From assembly GCA_030431775.1 (NCBI GenBank), contig JAUIHW010000001.1, positions 134,900 through 198,899 on the forward strand: a stretch of 64,000 nt of DNA. Reading direction: 5' to 3'. The notes under the pieces are model-generated. The model saw only the letters and a list, made by a program, of their open reading frames with translations. It was not told the origin of the DNA and ran no database searches. Positions 21,117-31,028 of this stretch are shown here, piece by piece. The first letter of the stretch is position 1. Every line of letters starts with the position of its first letter. Made by a program: the position numbers and the translations under genes. The DNA is from Gammaproteobacteria bacterium (GTDB lineage Bacteria > Pseudomonadota > Gammaproteobacteria > Pseudomonadales > JAUIET01).

Positions 21117-21551
21117 CTAATCACTTAAAACCGTCATATCGCCTTTCAACATAAACCAGCTCACATCCCGCCGCACAATACGCCAGCCGGCCTCGGTGAA
21201 CTGCCAGTGGTCAATATACTCGCCGTTGCTGTCCAGGTATAGGCCCGCTTTGTCGCCTGCTCCCTGGTGGCGAGCCTGCACATAGGCACGGGTGATTGCC
21301 GTTGTACCATCGACTTCAAGCTGAATGCTTCCCAGTAAATGCTGGGACGGGCCGCAGGGGTCAAGGTAGCGCTGAAAGTTATCGGTCAGTGCGGCCAGGC
21401 CTTGTTGTTCCTGACCATCGCCATAATTAAAGCTGACGTCGTTGGCGAACACCGTGCCAACATCGCGCCAGCGGCGCTGATCGAGGATGCGGGCGAATTC
21501 ACCCAGCTGGTTCAGTAGCTCTTGCTCGGCAGTCATTGTTTCCGGTTCCAT
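21117..21551 (-). CDS. SnoaL-like/NTF2-fold protein
   Basis: LNQLGEFARILDQRRWRDVGTVFANDVSFNYGDG...YIDHWQFTEAGWRIVRRDVSWFMLKGD. Confidence 0.78.
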   Translation of the reverse strand: MEPETMTAEQELLNQLGEFARILDQRRWRDVGTVFANDVSFNYGDGQEQQGLAALTDNFQRYLDPCGPSQHLLGSIQLEVDGTTAITRAYVQARHQGAGDKAGLYLDSNGEYIDHWQFTEAGWRIVRRDVSWFMLKGDMTVLSD

Positions 21552-21564
21552 TGTTCAAAAATTC

Positions 21565-22911
21565 TTAAATGCTTGTGTAGCACAGTCGGGTGGGCCCGGC
21601 GGTGCGGGCCACCCCACCCATTTGTTGCGCGCTTGGTGCCAGGTCACCCGTCAATTCGCTGAATGTATATCTACCGAACAAGCCGCTCAGCACCACTTTA
21701 CACATATTATGCGAGAATTTCTGTGCCGGGCAGGCATGTCGGCCATGGCCAAAAGTGCTGACGGTTTCTTTGCCGAGCGCTACCAACTCGGGTTTGAGTC
21801 GGCGGCCATCGTAATGGTCAGGGTCAAACCGGGAGAGTTCGCTGGTCTGGGTGTTGGTGACCGATAGCATGGTGGCGATGTATATGCCCGGCGAAAGCGT
21901 GTAGCTGTGGTCGCCGCAATCGAATGGTATTTCGCGAAGGACCTTACGCAAGGTTAGCGAGCGCTGTGCAAAGCGGGTGCTCTCCATGAGCATTTGCTCG
22001 CAAAAGCGCATTGAATCCAGCGCTTCCTGTTGCTCGCTAAAATTGTCACCAAATTGTTCGCGGGTGGCTTGGAATTCCGCGGTGAGTCGCTGTCCATGCT
22101 GTGGATAGCGGCAAGCATTGATTAAGACCCAGCTGATTGCAGCATACAGATTGGATAGAAAGCCCTGGTTTGCATTCACCAGGTTATGGACCAATTTCCG
22201 ACGGTGGACGGCCTGGTCCGGATTGCTGAATCGTTGGTACAACAATGTCAGGGTGTCCTCCGGCCAATGGCTTGTCTGTTCACGTTGGTCGATAATGCTG
22301 GCCAGCAGTTCATGCAGCTGTGCGAGGGCCTTACGCTCTTCCGCTTTGTTGCTGACCAGAGTGTGTAATGTCGCTTGTGGGTTAACGAATGCATTTTCCT
22401 GGGATAGCACATCAAAGGCAGCTTTAAATTGTGGCCAATAGTCGTCGTCAGCCGCTTCAGCGCCCATCCAGACAGAAAAGCCGATGCGCTGCTCCAAAGT
22501 ACGAATTGCGTCAAACACGTCCAGCTCGCCGTTGGTTCCCCAACGTTCCAGCTCCATTGCCAGCACTTGGTTGAAGGCTGGCAGGTAGCCACGCACCCGC
22601 TCGACCGTGAGCAACTCGTAGAACAGATCAATATCAGCGTCGGCAAAAATTTCTAACGGGGTTTTAAAGCCCATCATGTCAAAGGTCGCCATGCCGAAGC
22701 TGGCGTCTTCTTCCGCAACAGCGTACAGACTTTGCAGGGCGCGGGGAGAAAACACGCAAAACAGCCGATAGCCAAAGACATCAACAAGAAATACGTCACC
22801 GTATTCAGCTCGTAACTCACGTAAGTAGCCAGTCGGGCTTTGGGCAAAGCGCAAACCAGCGCCAATGTGAGGTAAATCGTCCCTGACGACGGGGGGCGTG
22901 GGCTTAATCAC
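21565..22911 (-). CDS. Cytochrome P450
   Basis: Heme-Cys loop FGHGRHACPAQKFS; K-helix ESTR (ExxR) within EQMLMESTRFAQRSLTLRK; FDPDHYDGRR. Confidence 0.9.
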   Translation of the reverse strand: MIKPTPPVVRDDLPHIGAGLRFAQSPTGYLRELRAEYGDVFLVDVFGYRLFCVFSPRALQSLYAVAEEDASFGMATFDMMGFKTPLEIFADADIDLFYELLTVERVRGYLPAFNQVLAMELERWGTNGELDVFDAIRTLEQRIGFSVWMGAEAADDDYWPQFKAAFDVLSQENAFVNPQATLHTLVSNKAEERKALAQLHELLASIIDQREQTSHWPEDTLTLLYQRFSNPDQAVHRRKLVHNLVNANQGFLSNLYAAISWVLINACRYPQHGQRLTAEFQATREQFGDNFSEQQEALDSMRFCEQMLMESTRFAQRSLTLRKVLREIPFDCGDHSYTLSPGIYIATMLSVTNTQTSELSRFDPDHYDGRRLKPELVALGKETVSTFGHGRHACPAQKFSHNMCKVVLSGLFGRYTFSELTGDLAPSAQQMGGVARTAGPTRLCYTSI

Positions 22912-23049
22912 GACTTAAGTTCCGCGGACACATGACCCACCCAACATACCATAGCTGCAAAAAAACTCGCAGATTCTATTAAATTAGTATGTTTACTCTA
23001 AAAATAATCCCTATCTTTGTACTCACATTAACCGAGGGAGGAAAAACCC

Positions 23050-23397
23050 ATGCCAGCTAAGAAAGCTACCGCAAAGAAAACCACTGCACGTAAAACCACG
23101 GCCCGCAAGCCTGCGGCCAAGAAAGCTGAGTACAGCCTGCGCAACATCGCTTTGGCTACTCTGGGTTTTTACGGCAAAGTTTACGATGAACTGCAAGACC
23201 GTATTGATGACGCACGTAAAGAAGCGCCCAAGACCTTCGAGGGACTGGTAAAGCGCGGTGAAAAAGCGCAGAAGGAACTGACCAAGGCACGTAAGGAGCT
23301 GCGTGAAAACATCAAGGATGAAGTGGAAGATGTGCGCGACCAGGTTGAAGACGCTGTGGACAGCGTTCGTGACCGCTTCGCAACAGCGAAAGCCTAA
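23050..23397 (+). CDS. Small Lys/Ala/Thr-rich (histone H1/AlgP-like) N-terminus plus charged amphipathic helical region; phasin-like/DNA-binding candidate
   Basis: MPAKKATAKKTTARKTTARKPAAKKAEYSLRN...then long E/K/D/R-rich helix; good RBS (GGGAGG) before ATG; downstream terminator. Confidence 0.7.
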   Translation: MPAKKATAKKTTARKTTARKPAAKKAEYSLRNIALATLGFYGKVYDELQDRIDDARKEAPKTFEGLVKRGEKAQKELTKARKELRENIKDEVEDVRDQVEDAVDSVRDRFATAKA

Positions 23398-23452
23398 ACC
23401 GCTACCAGACGAAATGGCCGGCCGTGAGGTCGGCCCATCCAGGCTTCTCCTT

Positions 23453-23480
23453 GACCACTCGACCTTGGGTGGTCTTTTTT
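23453..23480 (+). terminator. Rho-independent terminator downstream of 23050-23397
   Basis: GACCACTC-GACCTT-GGGTGGTC followed by TTTTTT; 8-bp stem with one G-U. Confidence 0.85.
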
Positions 23481-23523
23481 GTTGCGGTAAACAGAGCCAT
23501 TAGCCGAGCCAGCAATGCAGCAC

Positions 23524-24336
23524 TCACGAGGTTCGATACAGCGCTCTCTCCAGCAGGCTTGGTTGGAAAGGACGCCAGTTGAGGCTGTCTTCGCGCAAAC
23601 GATTAGCCAGCAACTTAAGCACGACCGGGTTTACCGCGAAACCCACATGGCTGCACACCACTTCAATAAACTCAATGACCTTAGAACGCGCGGCGCGAGC
23701 GTTGTGCGGCGGTACAAAGCCATCGGATTTGCTGTAAATTACAGTTAGCGGTATGTCGCCAATGGCTACATTGGCCATTTCGTCCCAGAGATCCAGATCG
23801 TTTTGACTCACTTCGTATTTGTTCAACAACTGCATCAGCGGGTACACCGACGTGGAGCGAAAGTCACCAAACGGTGTGCCCATGGTAGTTACGCTGCTTA
23901 CCAGGTCCGGGTATTTAGCCGCCAGTTGACGAGACACAATGCCGCCAAGGCTCCAGCCCAATAAAGTGACTTTCTGCCCGGTCTGTGCCTTGAGGGCGCT
24001 CAATTGTGTAGCCAGCTTATCGATGTTATGTCCCACCTGTTCAACGGCGCTCGCGGTATCTGAAATGTTACGAGGGTTCAGGTTCTGCCCGATACCCCAC
24101 GGTCTGGCGTCAAAGCCCCAGTGATTCAGATATTTACGGGTGATGGCGGTGGTTCGGTCGTCGGCTGCAAAGCCTGGCAGAACCATAACCGGTTTGCCGC
24201 GCCCACCGCCGAGCCTTTTCAAATAGCGATCAGCCGGCAGTAATAGGCTCATCTCATGCAATGCACGGGGGAACTCCAGAAAGGAGTAGGCTTTTTTGGG
24301 GCCAGCTGGTGGTTCGCTCAATTGCTGCACTGCCAT
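23524..24336 (-). CDS. Alpha/beta hydrolase
   Basis: KPVMVLPGFAADDRTTAITRKYLNHWGF; lipase-type GWSLGG nucleophile elbow; start set at MAVQQL. Confidence 0.87.
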   Translation of the reverse strand: MAVQQLSEPPAGPKKAYSFLEFPRALHEMSLLLPADRYLKRLGGGRGKPVMVLPGFAADDRTTAITRKYLNHWGFDARPWGIGQNLNPRNISDTASAVEQVGHNIDKLATQLSALKAQTGQKVTLLGWSLGGIVSRQLAAKYPDLVSSVTTMGTPFGDFRSTSVYPLMQLLNKYEVSQNDLDLWDEMANVAIGDIPLTVIYSKSDGFVPPHNARAARSKVIEFIEVVCSHVGFAVNPVVLKLLANRLREDSLNWRPFQPSLLERALYRTS

Positions 24337-24501
24337 GATGCGCTCTCCAGTTTCCGTGGGTTGCCCGGCAGTGTACTGGGATTTGCCTCTCAGCACAGGC
24401 AGGGTCTTGCAAACGTAGGTTAATTCATTGTTACTTTAAAACATTGCAAAACCTTGCAGGTGACTCTTGTATTGTTGGGTACAGCTTGTGAAACTGCTGC
24501 T

Positions 24502-24756
24502 ATGAGGATACCGATCGCTACAGTTTTTTTGGCCTGGGCAAGGCGCTTACGCTTTCGTCAGTTGTTTTACCTGACTGCTGTGTTGTTCTTGCTCGATCTG
24601 GTCATCCCGGACATGCTACCGTTTGCCGATGAGGTTTTGCTTGGCCTGGCAACTCTGCTGTTTGCCAGCTGGAAAGATTCGCGTTCTACAGACCTCTCAG
24701 ACAAAGAATTGGCCGACCTTGAAGCGGACAGGCCCGGGAAAGATTCTGCTGTTTGA
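24502..24756 (+). CDS. Small membrane protein (DUF6116-like)
   Basis: MRIPIATVFLAWARRLRFRQLFYLTAVLFLLDLVIPDMLPFADEVLLGLATLLFASWKDSR. Confidence 0.65.
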   Translation: MRIPIATVFLAWARRLRFRQLFYLTAVLFLLDLVIPDMLPFADEVLLGLATLLFASWKDSRSTDLSDKELADLEADRPGKDSAV

Positions 24757-24766
24757 TCCACGTCAA
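24753..24766 (+). promoter_or_regulatory. FNR/ANR box upstream of hemN
   Basis: TTGATCCACGTCAA; matches TTGAT-N4-ATCAA at 9 of 10 positions. Contains the TGA stop of the upstream gene (24754-24756). Confidence 0.8.
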
Positions 24767-24824
24767 GGCGACTGGCCGCGGGCCGACTAACATCTGTGTG
24801 AAATAACCTGCACTGTATTTCTAC

Positions 24825-26228
24825 ATGATGAGCCTTGAGCCCGCCGCGACCGTCGGCAACGTCCAATGGGACCCACTACTTCTCGCACGTTACGATGTTC
24901 GCGGGCCGCGCTACACCTCTTACCCAGGTGCCCAGACATTTAATGATCAATACGATCTTCATGATTACCACGATCAGTTGCGCGCAACCGGCAAGTTGGC
25001 CGAGCCACTGGCGCTGTATGTTCACATACCTTTCTGTGAAGACATCTGCTACTACTGTGCTTGCAATAAAATTGTGACTCGTGATCGCTCCCAGGGGCAG
25101 ACATACCTGCGCTATTTGGCAAAAGAGGCGCGCTTGCTCAGTAGCGAATTGTCGACGGACCGGGAAGTTAACAGCCTGCATCTTGGTGGTGGTTCTCCTA
25201 ATTTTCTCGATATGGGCGAGCTCACAGAGCTGATGTTTTACCTTGGCAACCAGTTCAACTTAAGCAAGAAGCCTGAGCGTGAATTCAGCATTGAAATAGA
25301 TCCACGCCGAATATCCACCGATACTCTGGGTTTGCTGTATGGCCTGGGATTTAACCGCCTCAGTATTGGTGTTCAGGACTTCAGTCCGGTTGTACAAAAA
25401 GCGATTAATCGTTTTCAGAGCGTGGAAAAAGTTGCTGCACTGACTGAAGCCGCCAGAGACTATGGCTTTGAGTCCATTAATTACGACCTTATGTATGGTT
25501 TGCCCGAACAAACCGCGTCACGATTCGAGACGACGCTGGACCGGGTGACCGAGCTGGCGCCGGATCGAATCGCGCTGTACAACTACGCACACCTGCCGCA
25601 GCGCTTTCCTTCACAACGCGCGATTGATCGCTTGCAGTTGCCGCGCGCCGATGAAAAGCTGCAAACCCTGTGTGCCAGCTCGGCGCTGCTGCAGGCCAAT
25701 GGTTACCATTACATTGGCATGGATCATTTCGTCAACGAAAATGATGCCATGTACCGCGCAGCCAGAAACGGCAAGCTGCAACGCAATTTTCAGGGCTACT
25801 CGGTCAACCATGCGCCCCATACAGTTGCTCTGGGCGTGTCATCCATCAGCTCATTGCCAGACAGTTATTCGCAGAACATAAAAAGCCTGGATGACTATTA
25901 CGCGGCTCTGGACCGCTTGGAGCTGCCCTTGGCAGGTGGTCGTCGGCTGAGTCGTGACGACCATGTACGACGTGCCGTGATCAATAGTCTGATTTGCCAG
26001 CTGGTGGTTGATTTTAAAACGATTGAGAGCAGGTATCATATTGATTTTAAAGAGTATTTTGGCGAAGAGCTGGGCCGGCTGCACGCTCTGGCAGTTGACG
26101 GCTTAGTGGAGATTGGTGCGCGCAGTTTGCGGGTCACCGAGCGCGGGAGGTTGCTGTTACGCAATATCTGTATGCCGTTCGACGCTTATTTAAAACAGTC
26201 GCAGGCGACTTTTTCGAAAACAGTGTGA
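24825..26228 (+). CDS. hemN: Oxygen-independent coproporphyrinogen III oxidase
   Basis: Radical SAM CEDICYYCACNKI (CxxxCxxC); YDVRGPRYTSYPGAQTF; HLGGGSPNFL. Confidence 0.96.
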   Translation: MMSLEPAATVGNVQWDPLLLARYDVRGPRYTSYPGAQTFNDQYDLHDYHDQLRATGKLAEPLALYVHIPFCEDICYYCACNKIVTRDRSQGQTYLRYLAKEARLLSSELSTDREVNSLHLGGGSPNFLDMGELTELMFYLGNQFNLSKKPEREFSIEIDPRRISTDTLGLLYGLGFNRLSIGVQDFSPVVQKAINRFQSVEKVAALTEAARDYGFESINYDLMYGLPEQTASRFETTLDRVTELAPDRIALYNYAHLPQRFPSQRAIDRLQLPRADEKLQTLCASSALLQANGYHYIGMDHFVNENDAMYRAARNGKLQRNFQGYSVNHAPHTVALGVSSISSLPDSYSQNIKSLDDYYAALDRLELPLAGGRRLSRDDHVRRAVINSLICQLVVDFKTIESRYHIDFKEYFGEELGRLHALAVDGLVEIGARSLRVTERGRLLLRNICMPFDAYLKQSQATFSKTV

Positions 26229-26343
26229 CTGCTGGGCGCTGCCGGAATTGACCGCGGCTGTGGTCACTCTATAATATCTCCCACCGAGCGGCGATACGCC
26301 AGCTCGATATTCCATTGTGTGTCGGTGAATTAAAGGAAGTCGT

Positions 26344-27075
26344 ATGCTGCCTGAAGAACAGCGCTGTCCGCACAACGAGCAGGTCAATTGTGCCAACTGC
26401 CGTCTCAACAGCATTTGCCTGCCACTGGCCATTGCCGATGATGACATTATCAAACTCGATGAAATTGTGCAGCGTGGCAAGCCTCTGCACAAAGGGGATA
26501 AGCTGTACCGTCAGGGCAGCGATTTCCGCTCTGTTTATGCAGTGCGCTCCGGCGCTATCAAGGCCTACAGCGTGTCGCCCAGTGGTGAAGAGCAGGTAAC
26601 CGGGTTTTATCTGCCCGGTGAGATCCTCGGAGTCGACGGCATCAGCTCGCACCGCTACAGCAGCACCGCCGTTGCGCTGGACACCTCTGCGGTTTGCGAA
26701 ATTCCATTCGAGCAACTGGAGTCGCTCAGCCTGCAATTGCCGAAATTACAGCGCCACTTTTTTCAATTGATGAGTCGCGAGATCACCGACGATCAAAAAC
26801 TGCTGACCCTGGTGAGCAAAAATTCGGCAGAAGAGCGAGTGGCTTCTTTTCTGCTGAGCATGTCCGCCAGGCATACCCGACGTCAGCTGTCAGAGCAACG
26901 CTTTCACCTGCCAATGTCCCGTCAGGACATCGGCAACTTTCTGGGTTTGACCATTGAAACAGTCAGCCGGGTTCTGGGACGGTTCAAGAAAAATCTGTTG
27001 ATTGAAGTGGACGGCAGAGACCTTTTTATTGCCGACCTGGATGGCCTGCGCGCGGTGGCACGGGTAAACCACTGA
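26344..27075 (+). CDS. fnr: FNR/ANR-type Crp-family oxygen-responsive regulator
   Basis: N-terminal Cys cluster CPHNEQVNCANCRLNSIC; cNMP-like barrel; C-terminal HTH MSRQDIGNFLGLTIETVSRVLGRF. Confidence 0.95.
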   Translation: MLPEEQRCPHNEQVNCANCRLNSICLPLAIADDDIIKLDEIVQRGKPLHKGDKLYRQGSDFRSVYAVRSGAIKAYSVSPSGEEQVTGFYLPGEILGVDGISSHRYSSTAVALDTSAVCEIPFEQLESLSLQLPKLQRHFFQLMSREITDDQKLLTLVSKNSAEERVASFLLSMSARHTRRQLSEQRFHLPMSRQDIGNFLGLTIETVSRVLGRFKKNLLIEVDGRDLFIADLDGLRAVARVNH

Positions 27076-27092
27076 ACAATTCCTTTGGCATT

Positions 27093-27106
27093 TTGATCTG
27101 CGTCAA
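27093..27106 (+). promoter_or_regulatory. FNR/ANR box upstream of the 27149-36933 gene train (Yip1-like plus cco)
   Basis: TTGATCTGCGTCAA (9/10 to TTGAT-N4-ATCAA). Confidence 0.8.
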
Positions 27107-27148
27107 GGCTGCAGAATCAAACGGCATATACACTGTTCTTCGTTCCAT

Positions 27149-27766
27149 TTGGTGAATAAAAAAATGTTTGCGGCAAATCCTCTTGGTTTTCTCTTTACCC
27201 CGTTAAAACAATGGCAAGCGCTGGCGGATAAGCCCTTATCCAGCTTCGGCGCTTATCTGCTCTATCCGCTGATCATGGCGGTATTCCCTTGTATTGCGTG
27301 GTATTACGGGATCACCGAAGTGGGGTGGCGGGTTGCCGGTGGTGATGCCGTGAAATTAACCCCGGACAGTGCGTTGGCCATTATTATTCTTTTCTACTTC
27401 ACCATGCTGGGAGCGGTGGTCGTTATTGGTTATCTGACTCACTGGATGTCGCAAACCTACGGTGCAGAGACGAATATTGCCAAAGGAATCAGCCTCGTGG
27501 GGTTTGTCAGTACACCATTGTTTCTCGCCGGGCTGGTTGGTTTTTATCCGGTTCTGTGGATTGATTTGCTGGTCGGTATCGTTGCCGTTAGCTGGTCACT
27601 GTATTTGTTGTATGTTGGCGTGCCGATTGTCATGAAGCAGCCCAAAGAACGTGGGTTTCTGTATTCCAGCGCCATCGTTGGCGTGGCCCTGGTGATGCTT
27701 ATCTGCATTATGGTCGGCAGTGTCATTGTCTGGGACTTCGGCGCTGCACCGGTTTTTACTGACTGA
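27149..27766 (+). CDS. Yip1-family-like integral membrane protein
   Basis: FTPLKQWQALADKPLSSFGAYLLYPLIMAVFPCIAWYYG; about 5 TM segments. Confidence 0.72.
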   Translation: MVNKKMFAANPLGFLFTPLKQWQALADKPLSSFGAYLLYPLIMAVFPCIAWYYGITEVGWRVAGGDAVKLTPDSALAIIILFYFTMLGAVVVIGYLTHWMSQTYGAETNIAKGISLVGFVSTPLFLAGLVGFYPVLWIDLLVGIVAVSWSLYLLYVGVPIVMKQPKERGFLYSSAIVGVALVMLICIMVGSVIVWDFGAAPVFTD

Positions 27767-27814
27767 TTCAACGATAGCACAAGGTTTATCGTTTCGTACT
27801 TTCAAGGGGTTTCT

Positions 27815-29299
27815 ATGTCGAATGTAAGCACAGCGGAGCAGCAGCGCGACTTTGAAGTGTATAACTACGAGGTGGTGCGCCGCTTCACCATCATGACAGT
27901 CGCGTTCGGCATTATCGGCATGGCCGTTGGGGTTTATCTCGCCGCGCTGATGATCTGGCCGGGTATCAGCATGGAGATACCCTGGCTGAGTTTTGGTCGT
28001 CTCCGGCCGCTGCACACCAATGCAGTAATTTTTGCTTTCGGCGGCTCGGCGCTATTTGCGTCGTCACTGTTTGTGGTACAGCGAACCTGTCAGGTGCGCC
28101 TGATATCAGATGGCCTTGCGAGTGTCGTATTCTGGGGCTGGATGCTGGTCATTGCCAGCGCGGTTGTCACCCTGCCACTGGGCATCACTACCAGCAAGGA
28201 ATATGCCGAGCTTGAGTGGCCAATCGACCTTTTGATTACTGTCGTTTGGGTGCTGTACGCCATCTTGTATTTCGGCACCATCATGAAACGTAAGGTGGCA
28301 CACATTTACGTCGCCAACTGGTTTTTTGGTGCCTTTATCGTTACTGTCGCCGTGCTGCATATTCTGAACAGTCTTGCAATTCCCGTGCATCTTGGTAAGT
28401 CCTATCCGGTGTATTCCGGGGCGGTCGATGCCATGGTGCAGTGGTGGTATGGCCACAATGCTGTGGGCTTCTTCCTGACGGCCGGCTTCCTGGGCATGAT
28501 GTATTACTTCGTCCCTAAACAGGCAGAGCGGCCCGTGTACTCTTACCGGCTGTCCATTGTGCATTTCTGGGCGCTGGTCGCTGTCTATATCTGGGCTGGC
28601 CCACACCATCTACACTACACGGCCTTGCCGGATTGGGCGCAAAGCCTGGGCATGGTTATGTCGCTAATATTGTTGGCACCCAGCTGGGGCGGCATGATTA
28701 ATGGCATCATGACCCTCAGTGGCGCCTGGCATAAGCTGCGTACCGACCCCATTATACGTTTTCTAATCGTGTCGCTGTCTTTCTACGGTATGTCAACGTT
28801 TGAAGGCCCAATGATGTCGATCAAAACGGTGAACGCACTGTCGCACTACACCGACTGGACCATTGGCCATGTGCACTCCGGTGCTTTGGGTTGGGTAGCG
28901 ATGATCTCCATTGGCGCTATTTATTATCTGGTGCCGATACTGTTCGGTCGCAAGCAAATGTACAGCATCGTCTGGATCAACTGGCATTTCTGGATGTCCA
29001 CGATCGGCACGGTACTGTACATCGCATCCATGTGGGTGAACGGCATCGTGCAGGGCCTGATGTGGCGTGCCTACAACGCCGATGGCACCCTGACCTACAG
29101 TTTCGCCGAGAGTATTCAGGCCAGTTATCCCGGCTATCTGGTCCGCTTTATTGGAGGTTTTATCTTCCTGGCAGGTATGTTTTTGATGGCCTGGAATGTC
29201 TACAAGACAATCCGCGAAGAGGGTGTACGTGATTGGGCGCCAAGCGAGCCGCCAAGCGAGCCTGCGACGGGTGCGACTGTTCAAGGAGCTGCAGCATGA
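27815..29299 (+). CDS. ccoN: cbb3-type cytochrome c oxidase subunit I
   Basis: Heme-copper oxidase sequence ([98 protein letters not shown]). Confidence 0.97.
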   Translation: MSNVSTAEQQRDFEVYNYEVVRRFTIMTVAFGIIGMAVGVYLAALMIWPGISMEIPWLSFGRLRPLHTNAVIFAFGGSALFASSLFVVQRTCQVRLISDGLASVVFWGWMLVIASAVVTLPLGITTSKEYAELEWPIDLLITVVWVLYAILYFGTIMKRKVAHIYVANWFFGAFIVTVAVLHILNSLAIPVHLGKSYPVYSGAVDAMVQWWYGHNAVGFFLTAGFLGMMYYFVPKQAERPVYSYRLSIVHFWALVAVYIWAGPHHLHYTALPDWAQSLGMVMSLILLAPSWGGMINGIMTLSGAWHKLRTDPIIRFLIVSLSFYGMSTFEGPMMSIKTVNALSHYTDWTIGHVHSGALGWVAMISIGAIYYLVPILFGRKQMYSIVWINWHFWMSTIGTVLYIASMWVNGIVQGLMWRAYNADGTLTYSFAESIQASYPGYLVRFIGGFIFLAGMFLMAWNVYKTIREEGVRDWAPSEPPSEPATGATVQGAAA

Positions 29300-29901
29300 A
29301 CCATGAGATTCTTGAAAAAAACGTTGGCTTGATGATTCTGTTCATCATCATCGCCATCAGCTTTGGTACGCTGGTAGAACTGGTTCCCCTGATGATTGAG
29401 CGTCAGACCAATGAACCGGCTGAAGGCCTGGAACCAATCGCTGCGCTGCCATTGGAAGGTCGTGACATATACATCCGCGAGGGCTGCAATAACTGTCATT
29501 CGCAAATGGTACGAACTCTGCGTTCTGATGTAGAGCGCTTCGGCCATTATTCGACTGCGAATGAACTGGTCTACAACCATCCGCACCTCTGGGGAAGCAA
29601 ACGCACTGGGCCTGACCTGGCCAGAGTGGGTGGGCGCTACAGCGATGACTGGCACCGGTTGCATTTCTATAACCCGAGAGATGTCGTGCCCGAGTCCAAT
29701 ATGCCGGCTTATCCCTGGCTGTTTGAGCGCGAGCTAAGCGGTGAGCACACGGCCGCCAAGATGGAAGCCCTGCGGGCCGTCGGTGTGCCCTACACGGATG
29801 AAGACATTGCGACGGCGGCTGAAAAGGTTGCCGGTAAAACTGAAATCGACGCGTTAATCGCCTATATACAGCAGCTTGGGCTGTTGTACCCACGAAGCTG
29901 A
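29296..29901 (+). CDS. ccoO: cbb3-type cytochrome c oxidase subunit II
   Basis: [24 protein letters not shown] (heme c CxxCH). ATG overlaps ccoN stop. Confidence 0.97.
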   Translation: MNHEILEKNVGLMILFIIIAISFGTLVELVPLMIERQTNEPAEGLEPIAALPLEGRDIYIREGCNNCHSQMVRTLRSDVERFGHYSTANELVYNHPHLWGSKRTGPDLARVGGRYSDDWHRLHFYNPRDVVPESNMPAYPWLFERELSGEHTAAKMEALRAVGVPYTDEDIATAAEKVAGKTEIDALIAYIQQLGLLYPRS

Positions 29902-29913
29902 CCAGGGGGCAGA

Positions 29914-30117
29914 ATGGAAATTGCAAGCTTACGAGCCTTTGCGACACTACTGATATTCATCGCGTTTATTGCCTTGTGTTTCGTAGTGTTCAGCCGCAAG
30001 CGCAAGGCTTTCTATGAGAAAGCCGGTAACCTGCCCTTTGAGGAAAACCCCGACCTGGATCCTTTTGGCCAGGAAGGCGATGCGGCAAGATCAAACCATG
30101 ATGGAGGCAAACAGTGA
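29914..30117 (+). CDS. ccoQ: cbb3 oxidase subunit CcoQ/FixQ
   Basis: Single TM, LIFIAFIALCFVVFSRKRKAFYEKAGNLPFEE; position between ccoO and ccoP. Confidence 0.92.
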   Translation: MEIASLRAFATLLIFIAFIALCFVVFSRKRKAFYEKAGNLPFEENPDLDPFGQEGDAARSNHDGGKQ

Positions 30118-31028
30118 GCGGATTTTCGAATGCATGGATTATTATCCTGACGGTCGTCACGATTGTCCTGTTAGTCTGGTTGTCTTTTGCGACCCGCAAA
30201 ATAAAGAACCCTCGGGACGATAACACCACCGGCCACGTGTATGACGGCATCGTTGAAGAAGACAATCCGCTGCCGGCGTGGTGGTTTTCCATGTTCATGC
30301 TGACCATCGTATTTGGTGTGGGTTATCTTCTCGTCTATCCGGGGCTGGGGAACTACAAAGGCATGCTCAACTGGACGTCGGTGGATCAACTGGAGCGCAG
30401 CCAACAGCAGGTGGCGGATTCCTTTCAGGCCAGTATTCAGCAGTTTTCCGGCATGAGTATTGAAGAGATGGCTGGTAATGACAAGGCCAATAGTATGGGC
30501 CGCCGTTTGTTCACTACCAACTGTTCGGTCTGTCATGGTCGCGAAGGGCAGGGTGGCTTTGGCTTCCCTAATCTCGCCGACAGCGAATGGCAGTGGGGTG
30601 GCAGCATAGATCAGATCATGCACTCGATTGTAAAAGGCCGTCAGGCTGTTATGGCGCCCTGGGCTCAGGTGTTAGGGGCAGAGAACTTACCTAAAGTGGT
30701 TACCTATGTGCGGCATATTGCTGGCCTGGAACCGGACGCTGACGCTGCCACTGTGGAGGCCGGCAAGCAACAGTTTTCCACCTATTGTGTGGCCTGTCAT
30801 GGCCCAGATGCCACCGGCAATCCGGTCTTTGGCGCACCTTCCCTAGTGGATGATGTTTGGTTGTACGGCAACAGCCGTGCGGAAATACAGGTCAGCATCA
30901 GTGCCGGTCGTAACGGCCAGATGCCAGCGCACGAAGAACTACTCAGTCAGGACAAAATAAATTTAATTGCCGCCTACGTGTTAAGTCTGTCATCTGACAA
31001 ACCAGCAGCGGCAATCGATGAAGGATAG
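30114..31028 (+). CDS. ccoP: cbb3 oxidase diheme subunit III
   Basis: Two CxxCH motifs (CSVCHG, CVACHG); DGIVEEDNPLPAWWFSMFMLTIVFGVGYLLVYPGLG. Confidence 0.97.
   Translation: MSGFSNAWIIILTVVTIVLLVWLSFATRKIKNPRDDNTTGHVYDGIVEEDNPLPAWWFSMFMLTIVFGVGYLLVYPGLGNYKGMLNWTSVDQLERSQQQVADSFQASIQQFSGMSIEEMAGNDKANSMGRRLFTTNCSVCHGREGQGGFGFPNLADSEWQWGGSIDQIMHSIVKGRQAVMAPWAQVLGAENLPKVVTYVRHIAGLEPDADAATVEAGKQQFSTYCVACHGPDATGNPVFGAPSLVDDVWLYGNSRAEIQVSISAGRNGQMPAHEELLSQDKINLIAAYVLSLSSDKPAAAIDEG

Noticed and set aside
29238-29262. Direct repeat CCAAGCGAGCCGCCAAGCGAGCC near ccoN end
   Set aside because: Low-complexity Pro/Ser/Glu C-terminal tail of CcoN; only two units.
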